Part shown: piece by piece, positions 1 through 6,246 of the stretch | How positions within the stretch are numbered: position 1 is the first letter of the stretch | Layout of the letters: the number at the start of each line of letters is the position of its first letter | DNA from: an uncultured Leucobacter sp. | GTDB taxonomy: Bacteria; Actinomycetota; Actinomycetes; Actinomycetales; Microbacteriaceae | Reading direction: 5' to 3' | Length of the DNA: 12,555 bases | Assembly: GCA_937872275.1 (NCBI GenBank) | Contig: CALMSE010000169.1 | Coordinates: 1 to 12,555, forward strand | Position numbers and translations under genes: made by a program | Notes under the pieces: model-generated | Seen by the model: only the letters and a program-made list of their open reading frames with translations | Told to the model about the DNA's origin: nothing | Databases searched by the model: none

Positions 1-1
1 C

Positions 2-52
2 TCGCTGTTCAACGGGTCCACGATCGAGATCGACGCGATCGCCGCGGTCTGA
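2..52 (+). CDS. C-terminal end of a gene entering from the left, possibly RidA/YjgF family
   Basis: Only the last 16 codons are inside the window, reading SLFNGSTIEIDAIAAV and then TGA at 50-52. Endings of the form (V/I)EI(D/E)AIAxV are typical of RidA/YjgF/RutC proteins, trimeric enamine/imine deaminases whose last strand carries such a segment, so that family is my best guess. The fragment is too short to be certain. The gene is convergent with the flavin reductase gene and shares the strong hairpin just downstream with it. It is therefore not co-transcribed with the leftward oxygenase block. Confidence 0.45.
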   Translation, partial: SLFNGSTIEIDAIAAV

Positions 53-66
53 CCCACGGCACGCGA

Positions 67-114
67 GAACAGGGAGGGGGTCCCGGCCGAGAAGCCGGGA
101 CCCCCTCCCTGTTC
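67..114. terminator. Perfect 21-bp stem-loop between convergent genes, likely bidirectional terminator
   Basis: The arms 67-87 and 94-114 are exact reverse complements (21 bp, GC-rich, beginning GAACAGGGAGGG) separated by the six-base loop CGAGAA. The hairpin begins 15 bp after the stop of the left partial gene and lies 62 bp past the stop of the leftward flavin reductase gene, where a terminator serving both strands would be expected. There is no long T-tract. Only GTTCTGTCGTT follows on the plus strand, which is common in high-GC actinobacteria. Confidence 0.8.
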
Positions 115-176
115 GTTCTGTCGTTGGAGCGGTGACCGCGCCGGTGGCGCCGCCGCGCGGCAGCGCCACCGCGGGC

Positions 177-719
177 TCACCGCAGCGCCGAGTGCTCCCC
201 GAGCGAGTGCCAGGTGCGGTTGTGGTACACGAGCGGCAGGCGATCCTCGTGCTCGACCTCCTCGCGGGGCTTCGCCTGAATCGCCTCCACGACCACGAGG
301 GTCGACCCGTTGACGTCGAGGCGGCTGATGATCCGGCCGCGCAGCCATTCCGTCGCCCCCGGGTAGTAGGGCTCCCCGGTGGGCAGACGGTCCCAGTCGA
401 CGGCGTCGCCGAAGCGATCCGCCCCGCTCGTGGAGGCGAGCCTCGCCAGCTCGACCTGGTCGGAGGCGAGCAGGTGGACGACGACGGTCTCCGCCTTCCG
501 GATGGTCGGCGTGGCCGAGGACAGCGGGGATGCGGAGAACACCAGCGTGGGCGGGGCGATGGCGACCGAAGAGAGCGAGCTCACCGTCATCGCCACCGGG
601 CCGTCGCCCGCGTCGGCGGTCACGACCGCGACCCCTGCGGGATGATGGCGGAATGCGAACTTGAAGTCGTCCGCCGAAACGGCGCTCCGCTGATCGAGAT
701 CCACTGTATTCATGCTCAT
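177..719 (-). CDS. Flavin reductase component of a two-component monooxygenase (HpaC/HsaB-like)
   Basis: This 180-residue protein fits the small NAD(P)H:flavin oxidoreductases (flavin reductase-like domain, split-barrel FMN-binding fold) that supply FMNH2 or FADH2 to a partner oxygenase. Visible family features are FRHHPAGVAVVTA near residues 22-35, MTVSSLSS at 44-51, APPTLVFSAS at 56-64, and the closing PLVYHNRTWHSLG at 162-174, all characteristic of this fold. I chose the ATG at 719 because a GGAG lies six bases upstream. A second in-frame ATG at 713 is possible. The frame stays open further upstream to 950, but that part overlaps the oxygenase gene and looks random. The oxygenase stop is 46 bp upstream on the same strand, so the two are probably co-transcribed. 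The reductase may also feed the luciferase-like enzyme at 5098, which has no reductase of its own here (inference). Confidence 0.9.
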   Translation of the reverse strand: MSMNTVDLDQRSAVSADDFKFAFRHHPAGVAVVTADAGDGPVAMTVSSLSSVAIAPPTLVFSASPLSSATPTIRKAETVVVHLLASDQVELARLASTSGADRFGDAVDWDRLPTGEPYYPGATEWLRGRIISRLDVNGSTLVVVEAIQAKPREEVEHEDRLPLVYHNRTWHSLGEHSALR

Positions 720-765
720 TCTTCTCTCCGGTCGGGAAATGCGGTTCGCAGTCGCTCTGACCGGC

Positions 766-1968
766 TCAGACCACCGGCAGCACGCCGCGGGCTTCGTCCT
801 CGCGGCCGAAGATGATCTTGCCGTACGATTCGAAGCCGCTCGCGCCGAGGGTGTGGCCATGGCGGCTCGCGGTGGCCTGGTCGCGCCAGATGCGCTGCAG
901 CGGGCAGACGTCGGCGAAGCCGGCCGAGCCGTGCGCGGTGACGAGCGCATCGATCGTGTCGGTGATGGTCTCGACGATCCAGCCGGCCTTCGCCCGCATC
1001 TCGATCCGCTCCCCGTAAGGCGCGTAGTAGCCCCGGCCCGCTCCCGCGTAGATCTCGTCCGCGACCTGCGCGGCCATGGCCTCGGCGGCCTGCAGGTTGA
1101 CGCTCGCTCGTGCGACGGCGGTCTGGAAGATCGCCGAGTCGGACTGCTTCTCGTAGCCGGTGTAGGCGATCGCCTTCGAGTCGGCCTTCTCGATGACGTA
1201 GTCGAGCGCGGCGCGGCCCATGCCGAGGTGGGGCCCGATCAGCTTCATGAAGAGCGAGGGCACGAAGACGGTGGAGTAGCTCTGCTCGGGGTTCTCCCCG
1301 AGGTAGCCGCCCTCGACCGCGGCGGTGAGCGGAAAGACGCGGTGCTCGGGCACGAAGACGTTCTCGGCGATCTGGGTGACGCTGCCGCTCGACTTCATGC
1401 CGGCCACATACCAGTTGTCCTCGACCGAGAGTTCGGCGGTGGGGATCAGAGCGAGGCCCGCATCGATGAGGTTGCCCTCCTCATCGGTGATCGGGATGCC
1501 GAGCAGCGACCACTTGGCATGCAGGCTGCCGGTGCCGTAGCCCCAGCGCCCGGTGACCCGGTAGCCGCCCTCGACCCGCTCGGCGGTCGACGAGGTCGCG
1601 AGCACGATCGAGATGAAGTCGTCGATGCTGCCGCTCTCGCCCCAGACGTCCTCCTGCGCGCGCTCGTCCATGAGGCTCACGACCCAGGCGCCCGAGTCGA
1701 GGATGCCGGTGACCCAGGCGAGGCCTCCGTCGCCGCGGCCGATCGCGCGGGCGACCGCGTGGCACTCGCGGGTGTTGGCCGCGAGCCCGCCGAACCTGGT
1801 CGGCGCAGAGATACTGAACGCGCCGGTCGCGGCGACCGCGTCGAACGACTCCTGCGGAACGCGTCGCAGCGCGTCGCCCTCCTGCCCCCGTTCGATCAGC
1901 TGCGGGCGGATCTCGTCGATCCTGCGCACGATCTCGGCGATTTCGGGACGGATCGCATCTTGTGTCAT
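766..1968 (-). CDS. FMNH2-dependent monooxygenase, acyl-CoA dehydrogenase fold (HsaA/DszC/HpaB-type group D)
   Basis: The 400-residue protein has the length and layout of group D flavin monooxygenases such as HsaA. It has an N-terminal helical region (about 1-110) with RAQEDVWGE near 103-111, a middle beta domain with GGYRVTGRWGYGTGSLHAKW (134-153) and NWYVAGMKSSGS (185-196), VFVPEHR (204-210), and a C-terminal helical domain with PLQRIWRDQATASRHGHT near the end. The last stretch resembles HsaA's PIQRFWRDAHAGR region. These enzymes use reduced flavin from a separate reductase, encoded immediately downstream, to hydroxylate aromatic or heteroatom-containing substrates. I prefer the ATG at 1968, eight bases after GGAG. 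A GTG at 1977 overlaps that ribosome site. Sulfonamide monooxygenases (SadA) and DszC share this fold, so the substrate is open. An acyl-CoA dehydrogenase function is unlikely given the adjacent flavin reductase. Confidence 0.88.
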   Translation of the reverse strand: MTQDAIRPEIAEIVRRIDEIRPQLIERGQEGDALRRVPQESFDAVAATGAFSISAPTRFGGLAANTRECHAVARAIGRGDGGLAWVTGILDSGAWVVSLMDERAQEDVWGESGSIDDFISIVLATSSTAERVEGGYRVTGRWGYGTGSLHAKWSLLGIPITDEEGNLIDAGLALIPTAELSVEDNWYVAGMKSSGSVTQIAENVFVPEHRVFPLTAAVEGGYLGENPEQSYSTVFVPSLFMKLIGPHLGMGRAALDYVIEKADSKAIAYTGYEKQSDSAIFQTAVARASVNLQAAEAMAAQVADEIYAGAGRGYYAPYGERIEMRAKAGWIVETITDTIDALVTAHGSAGFADVCPLQRIWRDQATASRHGHTLGASGFESYGKIIFGREDEARGVLPVV

Positions 1969-1987
1969 CTTCGGCACTCCTCGGGAA

Positions 1988-2065
1988 ATTCAATGAGCCT
2001 GACACCAATACTGGCGTTCAGTAAAGACTGACAGATCGCCATGGGAGTGTCAATGCTGACTGAAC
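1988..2065. promoter_or_regulatory. Cluster of three related half-sites and nested dyads upstream of the monooxygenase gene
   Basis: A motif of the form RTTCARTn(5-6)TGACA occurs three times: plus strand 1988-2004 (ATTCAAT...TGACA), plus strand 2016-2033 (GTTCAGT...TGACA) and minus strand 2065-2048 (GTTCAGT...TGACA). The outer copies face each other and form a long imperfect dyad centred at about 2026: TTCA 1989-1992 with TGAA 2061-2064, TGACAC 2000-2005 with GTGTCA 2047-2052, and TGGCG 2012-2016 with CGCCA 2037-2041. A smaller dyad, TACTG(5)CAGTA, lies at 2009-2023. The cluster starts 20 bp upstream of the monooxygenase start codon, so it is a candidate operator and promoter region. The minus strand has TTGACA at 2053-2048, but no convincing -10 box follows at normal spacing. 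No regulator for it is identified. Confidence 0.45.
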
Positions 2066-2103
2066 ATTTTTTGCGCCCGAATGCGAAAGATCCGGGGGCG
2101 TCT

Positions 2104-2122
2104 GGGCGCGGAACCCGCGCCC
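2104..2122. terminator. Possible weak terminator hairpin downstream of the MFS gene
   Basis: GGGCGCGG (2104-2111) and CCGCGCCC (2115-2122) pair perfectly around the loop AAC, 37 bp past the MFS stop codon on the minus strand. No T-rich tract follows in the direction of transcription. It may therefore only reduce read-through from the MFS gene into the monooxygenase gene. Confidence 0.35.
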
Positions 2123-2158
2123 GTCGAGTGCCGCGCCTCGGCCTCCCGGAGCCCCTCG

Positions 2159-3412
2159 CTACCCCTTTTCGGGAGAGGGTCGGAGGGCGATCCTCCGGGG
2201 ATCGCCGACGACGAATCCGGATATCAGCTGCATGCAGCCGAGCGCCACGAGGAAAGCCGTGGGGAGCAGCCAGGAGCCGCCCACGTTGAACAGGGCGCCG
2301 AACATCACCGGCCCGATCGCGGCGATGAGGTATCCGACCGACTGGGCCATGCCCGAGAGGCTGCTCGCACCCGGCACGTCCACGGTCTTGATCAGGGGAA
2401 GGGTGAGCCCGACGCCCAGCGAGAGGCCCGCCAGCACCCCTCCGACGAGCGCCAGCGCCGTGGTCCAGTCCTCCGCGAAGACCAGGCCGACGGACGTCGG
2501 GATCATGAGGACCGGAAGCGCGGCCGGCAGCCAGCGCACGAAGCGGCCCCTGAACACGACCGGCAACAGCAGCGAGCCGACGATGCTCGTGATCTGGAAG
2601 GCCATGACGTCGAAGCCGGCGGCCACCGAGGACTTGCCGTGGCCGATGCTGATCGATGAGATCCAGGTGGAGAGGATGTAGAAGCTCGCCGATTGCGTGC
2701 CCATGTAGACGGCGACGAGCCAGGCGACCCTGTCCCTCCAGGCGCTGCGTCGTGCCGAGGTCGCCGGCGGGCTCGACGGGGTCGGCGCCCGGGAGGAGGC
2801 CTTTCGCCCGGCGCGATTCGCCAGCACCCAGAAGACGAGCGCCGGGATGATCACGACGGCGGTGGAGAGCAGTGCGACGCGCCAGCCGAGCGGCCGCCCG
2901 TCCACCTCGATCTGCGCGATGGGAACCATGAGACCCGCGCCGATCGCGCCCACGATCGCCATGATGCCGGTGTAGAGGCCCACCATCAGTGAGATCCGGT
3001 CGCTGAACTCGCGACGGATCACCGTGGGGATCAGCACGTTTCCGATCGCCAGGGCGGCGCCGATGATCGCGGTGCCGAGCCAGACGTTGAGCATCGGTCC
3101 GGGAAGAGACCGCAGGACGGTGCCGAGCGCCAGCACTACGAGCGACCACGACACCGTTCGATAGACGCCGAACCTCGTGCCCAGGGAGTGGGTGAAGGCG
3201 GACACGACCCCCCACGCGACGAGCGGGATCGACACGAGGGCGCCGAGCGCGCTCGACGCCATCGCCTCCTCGGCGGCGACGAGTTCGAGCAGCGGACCGA
3301 CGGCGTAGACGGAGATGCGCATGTTCGCGCCGATGAGGCACACGGCGATGACGAACAGGACACGGGCCCGTCGCGGCGAGACCTCGTCGGCGTCGATCGC
3401 GCGTCGGTTCAT
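2159..3412 (-). CDS. MFS transporter, CynX/NimT (cyanate/2-nitroimidazole) type
   Basis: A 417-residue integral membrane protein with about 12 predicted hydrophobic segments in two groups of six. The halves are split by a polar linker rich in Ser, Pro and Arg (residues about 200-227). Family-like features include the first segment VLFVIAVCLIGANMRISVYAVGPLL (about 18-42), LGTAIIGAALAIGNVLIPTVIRREF (about 112-136) and SLMVGLYTGI (141-150). These match the CynX/NimT branch of the major facilitator superfamily. Characterised members move small anions or heterocycles, but direction and substrate vary. I start at the ATG at 3412, preceded by GAGG seven bases upstream. The frame continues upstream to 3565 with a Pro/Arg-rich, non-membrane stretch that looks non-coding. 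As first gene of the leftward block it could import the substrate or export a product of the monooxygenase pair encoded next. Confidence 0.85.
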   Translation of the reverse strand: MNRRAIDADEVSPRRARVLFVIAVCLIGANMRISVYAVGPLLELVAAEEAMASSALGALVSIPLVAWGVVSAFTHSLGTRFGVYRTVSWSLVVLALGTVLRSLPGPMLNVWLGTAIIGAALAIGNVLIPTVIRREFSDRISLMVGLYTGIMAIVGAIGAGLMVPIAQIEVDGRPLGWRVALLSTAVVIIPALVFWVLANRAGRKASSRAPTPSSPPATSARRSAWRDRVAWLVAVYMGTQSASFYILSTWISSISIGHGKSSVAAGFDVMAFQITSIVGSLLLPVVFRGRFVRWLPAALPVLMIPTSVGLVFAEDWTTALALVGGVLAGLSLGVGLTLPLIKTVDVPGASSLSGMAQSVGYLIAAIGPVMFGALFNVGGSWLLPTAFLVALGCMQLISGFVVGDPRRIALRPSPEKG

Positions 3413-3778
3413 GGGAGGACCTCGTCTCGTGCCCCCGGCTCGAGCCTCGGGGCTGGGATGCGGGAGCCGCCCTGGCTGCTCCGGTCGATGCGGTCGCTCG
3501 GCAGGGATGTCAAGGAAGTTGATCGAATCGTGATCGAAGAGCCTTTCCCGAAGCCGATCCGCCAATTAGAGTTAAGTAATAATCTACACTCTCGGATGTA
3601 AAGTTAATTATATATGCCATTCTGGGGCTGTTCGATGATAGATTTTGACTATATATTAACAATTACGTGGTGAAGGAGGCATGTACGATCCCCGGGCCCT
3701 CTCTCCGGCCCCTTCTGCACGACTCCTCGTCGTGCAGCTAACAACGGCGTTACGACCATAGAGAAGGAAAGAGAGACA
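3413..3778. promoter_or_regulatory. Divergent intergenic region between MFS and binding-protein genes
   Basis: This 366-bp spacer contains no convincing gene. Its core (about 3560-3665) is strikingly AT-rich against the GC-rich surroundings. On the minus strand a perfect TATAAT lies at 3612-3607 and could be the -10 box of the MFS promoter, with only a weak TCGAAC -35 element 17 bp upstream. On the plus strand TTGACT (3645-3650) and TATATT (3652-3657) occur but do not form a well-spaced pair, so the promoter of the binding-protein gene is not pinned down. An imperfect inverted repeat (GTTAATTATATAT at 3603-3615 against ATATATTAAC at 3651-3660) brackets the centre and may be an operator. Confidence 0.55.
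3715..3737 (+). other. Stem-loop in the probable 5' leader of the binding-protein mRNA
   Basis: CTGCACGAC (3715-3723) pairs perfectly with GTCGTGCAG (3729-3737) around the loop TCCTC, ending 41 bp before the GTG start codon. No T-run follows, so it is not an obvious terminator. It could stabilise the leader or bind a regulator. Confidence 0.4.
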
Positions 3779-4903
3779 GTGAAGAAGAAACTACTGAAGA
3801 CGCTCATGATCGGCGGGACCGCTCTCGCGGTCGCCGTATCCGCGGGCTGCAGCAGTCCGGCCGAGGAGCCGGCGGCGGACGTGCCGACGAGGGATGTCGA
3901 CTTCGACTCCGTCGAGTTGCTCAACGACATCCCCCGTTACGATCTCGAGGAGCTCTTCGCGGAGCAGAACCTCGCAGAGCCCGACAAGACCTTCGGCATG
4001 GTGATCATCGACCGGGCCACGGATCCGTTCGCGGAGCAGGTGGAGCTGGCGGAGACCTATGCCGACCAGCTCGGCTGGGACTTCAAGCTCGCCGATCTCA
4101 AGGGGCAGGTCGGCAATGCGGGCGCCACCCTGCGCACGATGATCGAGGGCGGCGTGGACGTCATCCTGATGACCTCCATGGGGCCGGATCTCGTGGGTCG
4201 GGACGCGCTCGCCGCAGCCGCGGCCGCCGGCGTTCCCGTGCTCTCGCAGACCTCCGGCTTCAACGCCTCCGCCTCCGACGGCGCGTTCGCGAGCACGGTC
4301 GAGTCCGATCTCGCCCTGCAGGGCCGCGTCGTCGGGGAGCAGATGGTCGCAGACCTGCCCGAGGGATCCAAGATCGCGCTTCTCTTCGACGAGCAGTCCG
4401 CGAGCGGGCGCATCCTCGAAGAGAACTTCCGAGAGGCCATCGGCGACAAGTTCGAGATCGTCGCCGAGAAGCAGTACGACTATGCGAAGGGCGTCCCCGG
4501 GGCCCAGGCCGACGCGAGCGCCATGATCCAGGCGCACCCGGATCTCGCGGCGATCTGGTGCCCGTTCGACGGTCCGTGCACGGGCCCGGCGAACGCCGTC
4601 CTCGCCTCGGGGAACGACATCGCGATCTACTCCAAGGGCGGCTACCCGGCCCTTCTCGATTACATCGGGCGAGGGGTCGATGTGAAGACCCTCGCCGAGC
4701 CGAACACGATCAAACTCCTGCGCGGCTTCGATCAGGCGGTGTACCTCACGAAGGGCGAGAACGTCGAAACCGACGTGTTCCTCGAGTTGGGCGGCATGAT
4801 CACGCCCGAGAACTTCGAGTACGCCGATGTCATCGCGGATGGGACCGTCTCCTACGGCCCTGATCTTGCAGAGCGCTTCTACCAGAGGTGGGGCGTCGGC
4901 TAG
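3779..4903 (+). CDS. ABC transporter substrate-binding lipoprotein, ribose/sugar type (periplasmic binding protein fold I)
   Basis: A 374-residue extracellular lipoprotein. It begins with a charged MKKKLLK and a hydrophobic signal segment, then a lipobox VSAGC with the acylated cysteine at residue 24. An acidic/proline linker follows, then a long pre-domain region (about residues 40-70) before the first strand TFGMVIIDRATDPFAEQ. The motifs QVGNAGATLRTMIEGGVDVILM, AAAAGVPVLSQ and AHPDLAAIWCPFDG are those of the RbsB-like Peripla_BP_4 family. Two cysteines, C261 and C267, may form a disulfide. The start is GTG at 3779, with GAAGGA ten bases upstream. The cognate ATPase and permease are at 6703 and 8281, separated by two enzyme-like genes. 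The ligand is unknown: this family binds sugars but also autoinducer-2, nucleosides and other small polar molecules. Confidence 0.92.
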   Translation: MKKKLLKTLMIGGTALAVAVSAGCSSPAEEPAADVPTRDVDFDSVELLNDIPRYDLEELFAEQNLAEPDKTFGMVIIDRATDPFAEQVELAETYADQLGWDFKLADLKGQVGNAGATLRTMIEGGVDVILMTSMGPDLVGRDALAAAAAAGVPVLSQTSGFNASASDGAFASTVESDLALQGRVVGEQMVADLPEGSKIALLFDEQSASGRILEENFREAIGDKFEIVAEKQYDYAKGVPGAQADASAMIQAHPDLAAIWCPFDGPCTGPANAVLASGNDIAIYSKGGYPALLDYIGRGVDVKTLAEPNTIKLLRGFDQAVYLTKGENVETDVFLELGGMITPENFEYADVIADGTVSYGPDLAERFYQRWGVG

Positions 4904-4921
4904 GAGTCCGCGGCACCCGTT

Positions 4922-4957
4922 CCGGGGGTCGGCGCGCAGTCTCGCGCCGACCCCCGG
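4922..4957 (+). terminator. Strong 15-bp hairpin directly after the binding-protein gene (terminator or processing signal)
   Basis: CCGGGGGTCGGCGCG (4922-4936) and its exact reverse complement (4943-4957) enclose the loop CAGTCT. The hairpin starts 18 bp after the stop codon. There is no T-tract, so full termination is uncertain. Hairpins at this place often set the binding-protein mRNA to a higher level than the rest of a transporter operon. Confidence 0.6.
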
Positions 4958-5025
4958 GAATCCCCGCTGCCCGTTCGACCCGGCACGGGCACCTCCTCAC
5001 CGGCCGCCGGCCGCTGAGGAGAGGA

Positions 5026-5059
5026 TCAGCTCACACGCACCGATCACCTCGTGAGCTGA
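5026..5059. promoter_or_regulatory. Inverted repeat in the leader of the luciferase-like monooxygenase gene
   Basis: TCAGCTCAC (5026-5034) and GTGAGCTGA (5051-5059) are perfect 9-bp arms separated by 16 bases. The repeat sits 38 bp upstream of the preferred start codon, in the 194-bp gap after the binding-protein gene. It could be an operator for a separate promoter of the downstream genes or an RNA hairpin. I see no clear -35/-10 pair next to it. Confidence 0.4.
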
Positions 5060-5097
5060 ATCTGCAGTGAACATGTATGAGAAAGGCTGATCGAAGA

Positions 5098-6246
5098 ATG
5101 AAGTTCGGATTGCTCCAGGAGGCGGAAACGCCGCTGGGGACCACGCACGCCGCCCGCTACCACGAACTCGTCAAGGAGGCCGTGGCCGCCGAGGAAGCCG
5201 GGTTCGATTTCTGGGGAGGGTCGGAGCAGCACTTCAACCCGTCGAGTTCCACGGTCTCCTCCCCCTTCCTGCTCTACTCCTACATCGCTTCGAAGACGCA
5301 CACGATCAAGCTGCGCTCCCAGATCATCATCGCGCTGCACAAGATGAACCATCCGGTCCGAATCGCCGAGCAGGCGGCGACGCTCGACATCCTGTCGAAG
5401 GGGCGATTCGAACTCGGCATCGGGCGGGGCAACAACCCTCGGGCGATCGACACGTTCGGCATCGACGCGCGCGACACCCGGAGGGAGATGCTGGAGAGCC
5501 TCGAGGTCATCGGCGGATTGCTCGGGAACAACGACATCTACGAATTCCATGGCGAGACGATCGATGTCCCTCCGACCCGCATCTCGCCGCGCCCCTACAG
5601 CGACCCGGTCATGCCGATCTACCTGGTCGCCACGAGCGCGGAGTCCCATGAGATCGCGGGCGACCTCGGAGTCGGATGCATCAACTTCGACAATTGGCTG
5701 GGGGTCGAGACGGTGCTCGAGCCCATGGAGCACTACAAGCGGGCGATCAGGAATCCCCGGAGCCCGATATCCGACAGGATCACGAACGAGATCTGCTGGA
5801 ACGCCATCACCGCGTACTGCGCGCCGACCAAGCGCGAGGCCGTGGAGACCGCGGGCGATATCGCGCTGAGCTACCTGGGCCGGGTCGCGGCCAACACCTA
5901 CGGCAAGCTGGCCGCCCGCTCGAAGGACTACGCCTACATGGCGGAGACCGGGCGACAGCTCGCCGAGATCCACGAGCGCGGAGACCTCGACGCCCTCATG
6001 GAGAGGACCCCCACGGTCCTCCTCGGCGACCCCGACTTCTTCATCGAGCGGATCAAGTGGCTGGAGAGCTTGGGCTTCACGGAGATCACGCTGCGCGTCG
6101 AGGGCATGGGGCATCGGAAGGTGCTCGAGGCGATCGATCTCATCGGCCGTTACGTGATACCGGAGTTCCGCCAGCCGAATGCGATCGCACGCCCATTCAC
6201 CGGCCACGAGGTCGACGGCGGGAACAGCCCGGGACGGATAGCGTGA
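5098..6246 (+). CDS. Luciferase-like (LLM class) flavin-dependent monooxygenase
   Basis: A 382-residue TIM-barrel flavin enzyme of the bacterial luciferase-like family. The N-terminus MKFGLLQEAE, AEEAGFDFWGGSEQHF (31-46) and HPVRIAEQAATLDILSKGRFELGIGRG (85-111) are hallmark segments: the first active-site strand, and the flavin/phosphate region following the conserved TLDxLSxGR helix. These enzymes use reduced FMN and oxygen, or F420 in some actinobacterial members, to oxidise small organic molecules, including ring-opening and C-S or C-N cleavage reactions. I prefer the ATG at 5098, because the family usually begins MKFG and AAAGG lies 11 bases upstream. An in-frame ATG at 5077 would add seven residues but has no clear ribosome site. 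Its stop overlaps the next start by one base (TGATG), so the two are translationally coupled. No reductase sits in this operon, and the one at 177 is a candidate partner. Confidence 0.9.
   Translation: MKFGLLQEAETPLGTTHAARYHELVKEAVAAEEAGFDFWGGSEQHFNPSSSTVSSPFLLYSYIASKTHTIKLRSQIIIALHKMNHPVRIAEQAATLDILSKGRFELGIGRGNNPRAIDTFGIDARDTRREMLESLEVIGGLLGNNDIYEFHGETIDVPPTRISPRPYSDPVMPIYLVATSAESHEIAGDLGVGCINFDNWLGVETVLEPMEHYKRAIRNPRSPISDRITNEICWNAITAYCAPTKREAVETAGDIALSYLGRVAANTYGKLAARSKDYAYMAETGRQLAEIHERGDLDALMERTPTVLLGDPDFFIERIKWLESLGFTEITLRVEGMGHRKVLEAIDLIGRYVIPEFRQPNAIARPFTGHEVDGGNSPGRIA

Noticed and set aside
712..2031. Long plus-strand open frame antisense to the monooxygenase
   Set aside because: It lies opposite a clear HsaA-like gene. 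Its translation is rich in Arg, Gly, Asp and His with no recognisable domain, which is the usual shadow of a high-GC gene.
1965..3341. Long minus-strand open frame overlapping the MFS gene in another frame
   Set aside because: The translation is Arg/His-rich low complexity and lacks the membrane segments seen in the true frame.
3681..3761. Short frame MYDPRALSP... in the binding-protein leader
   Set aside because: Its GGAGG is only one base from the ATG, too close for normal initiation, and the peptide shows no recognisable leader pattern. Mentioned only within a finding.
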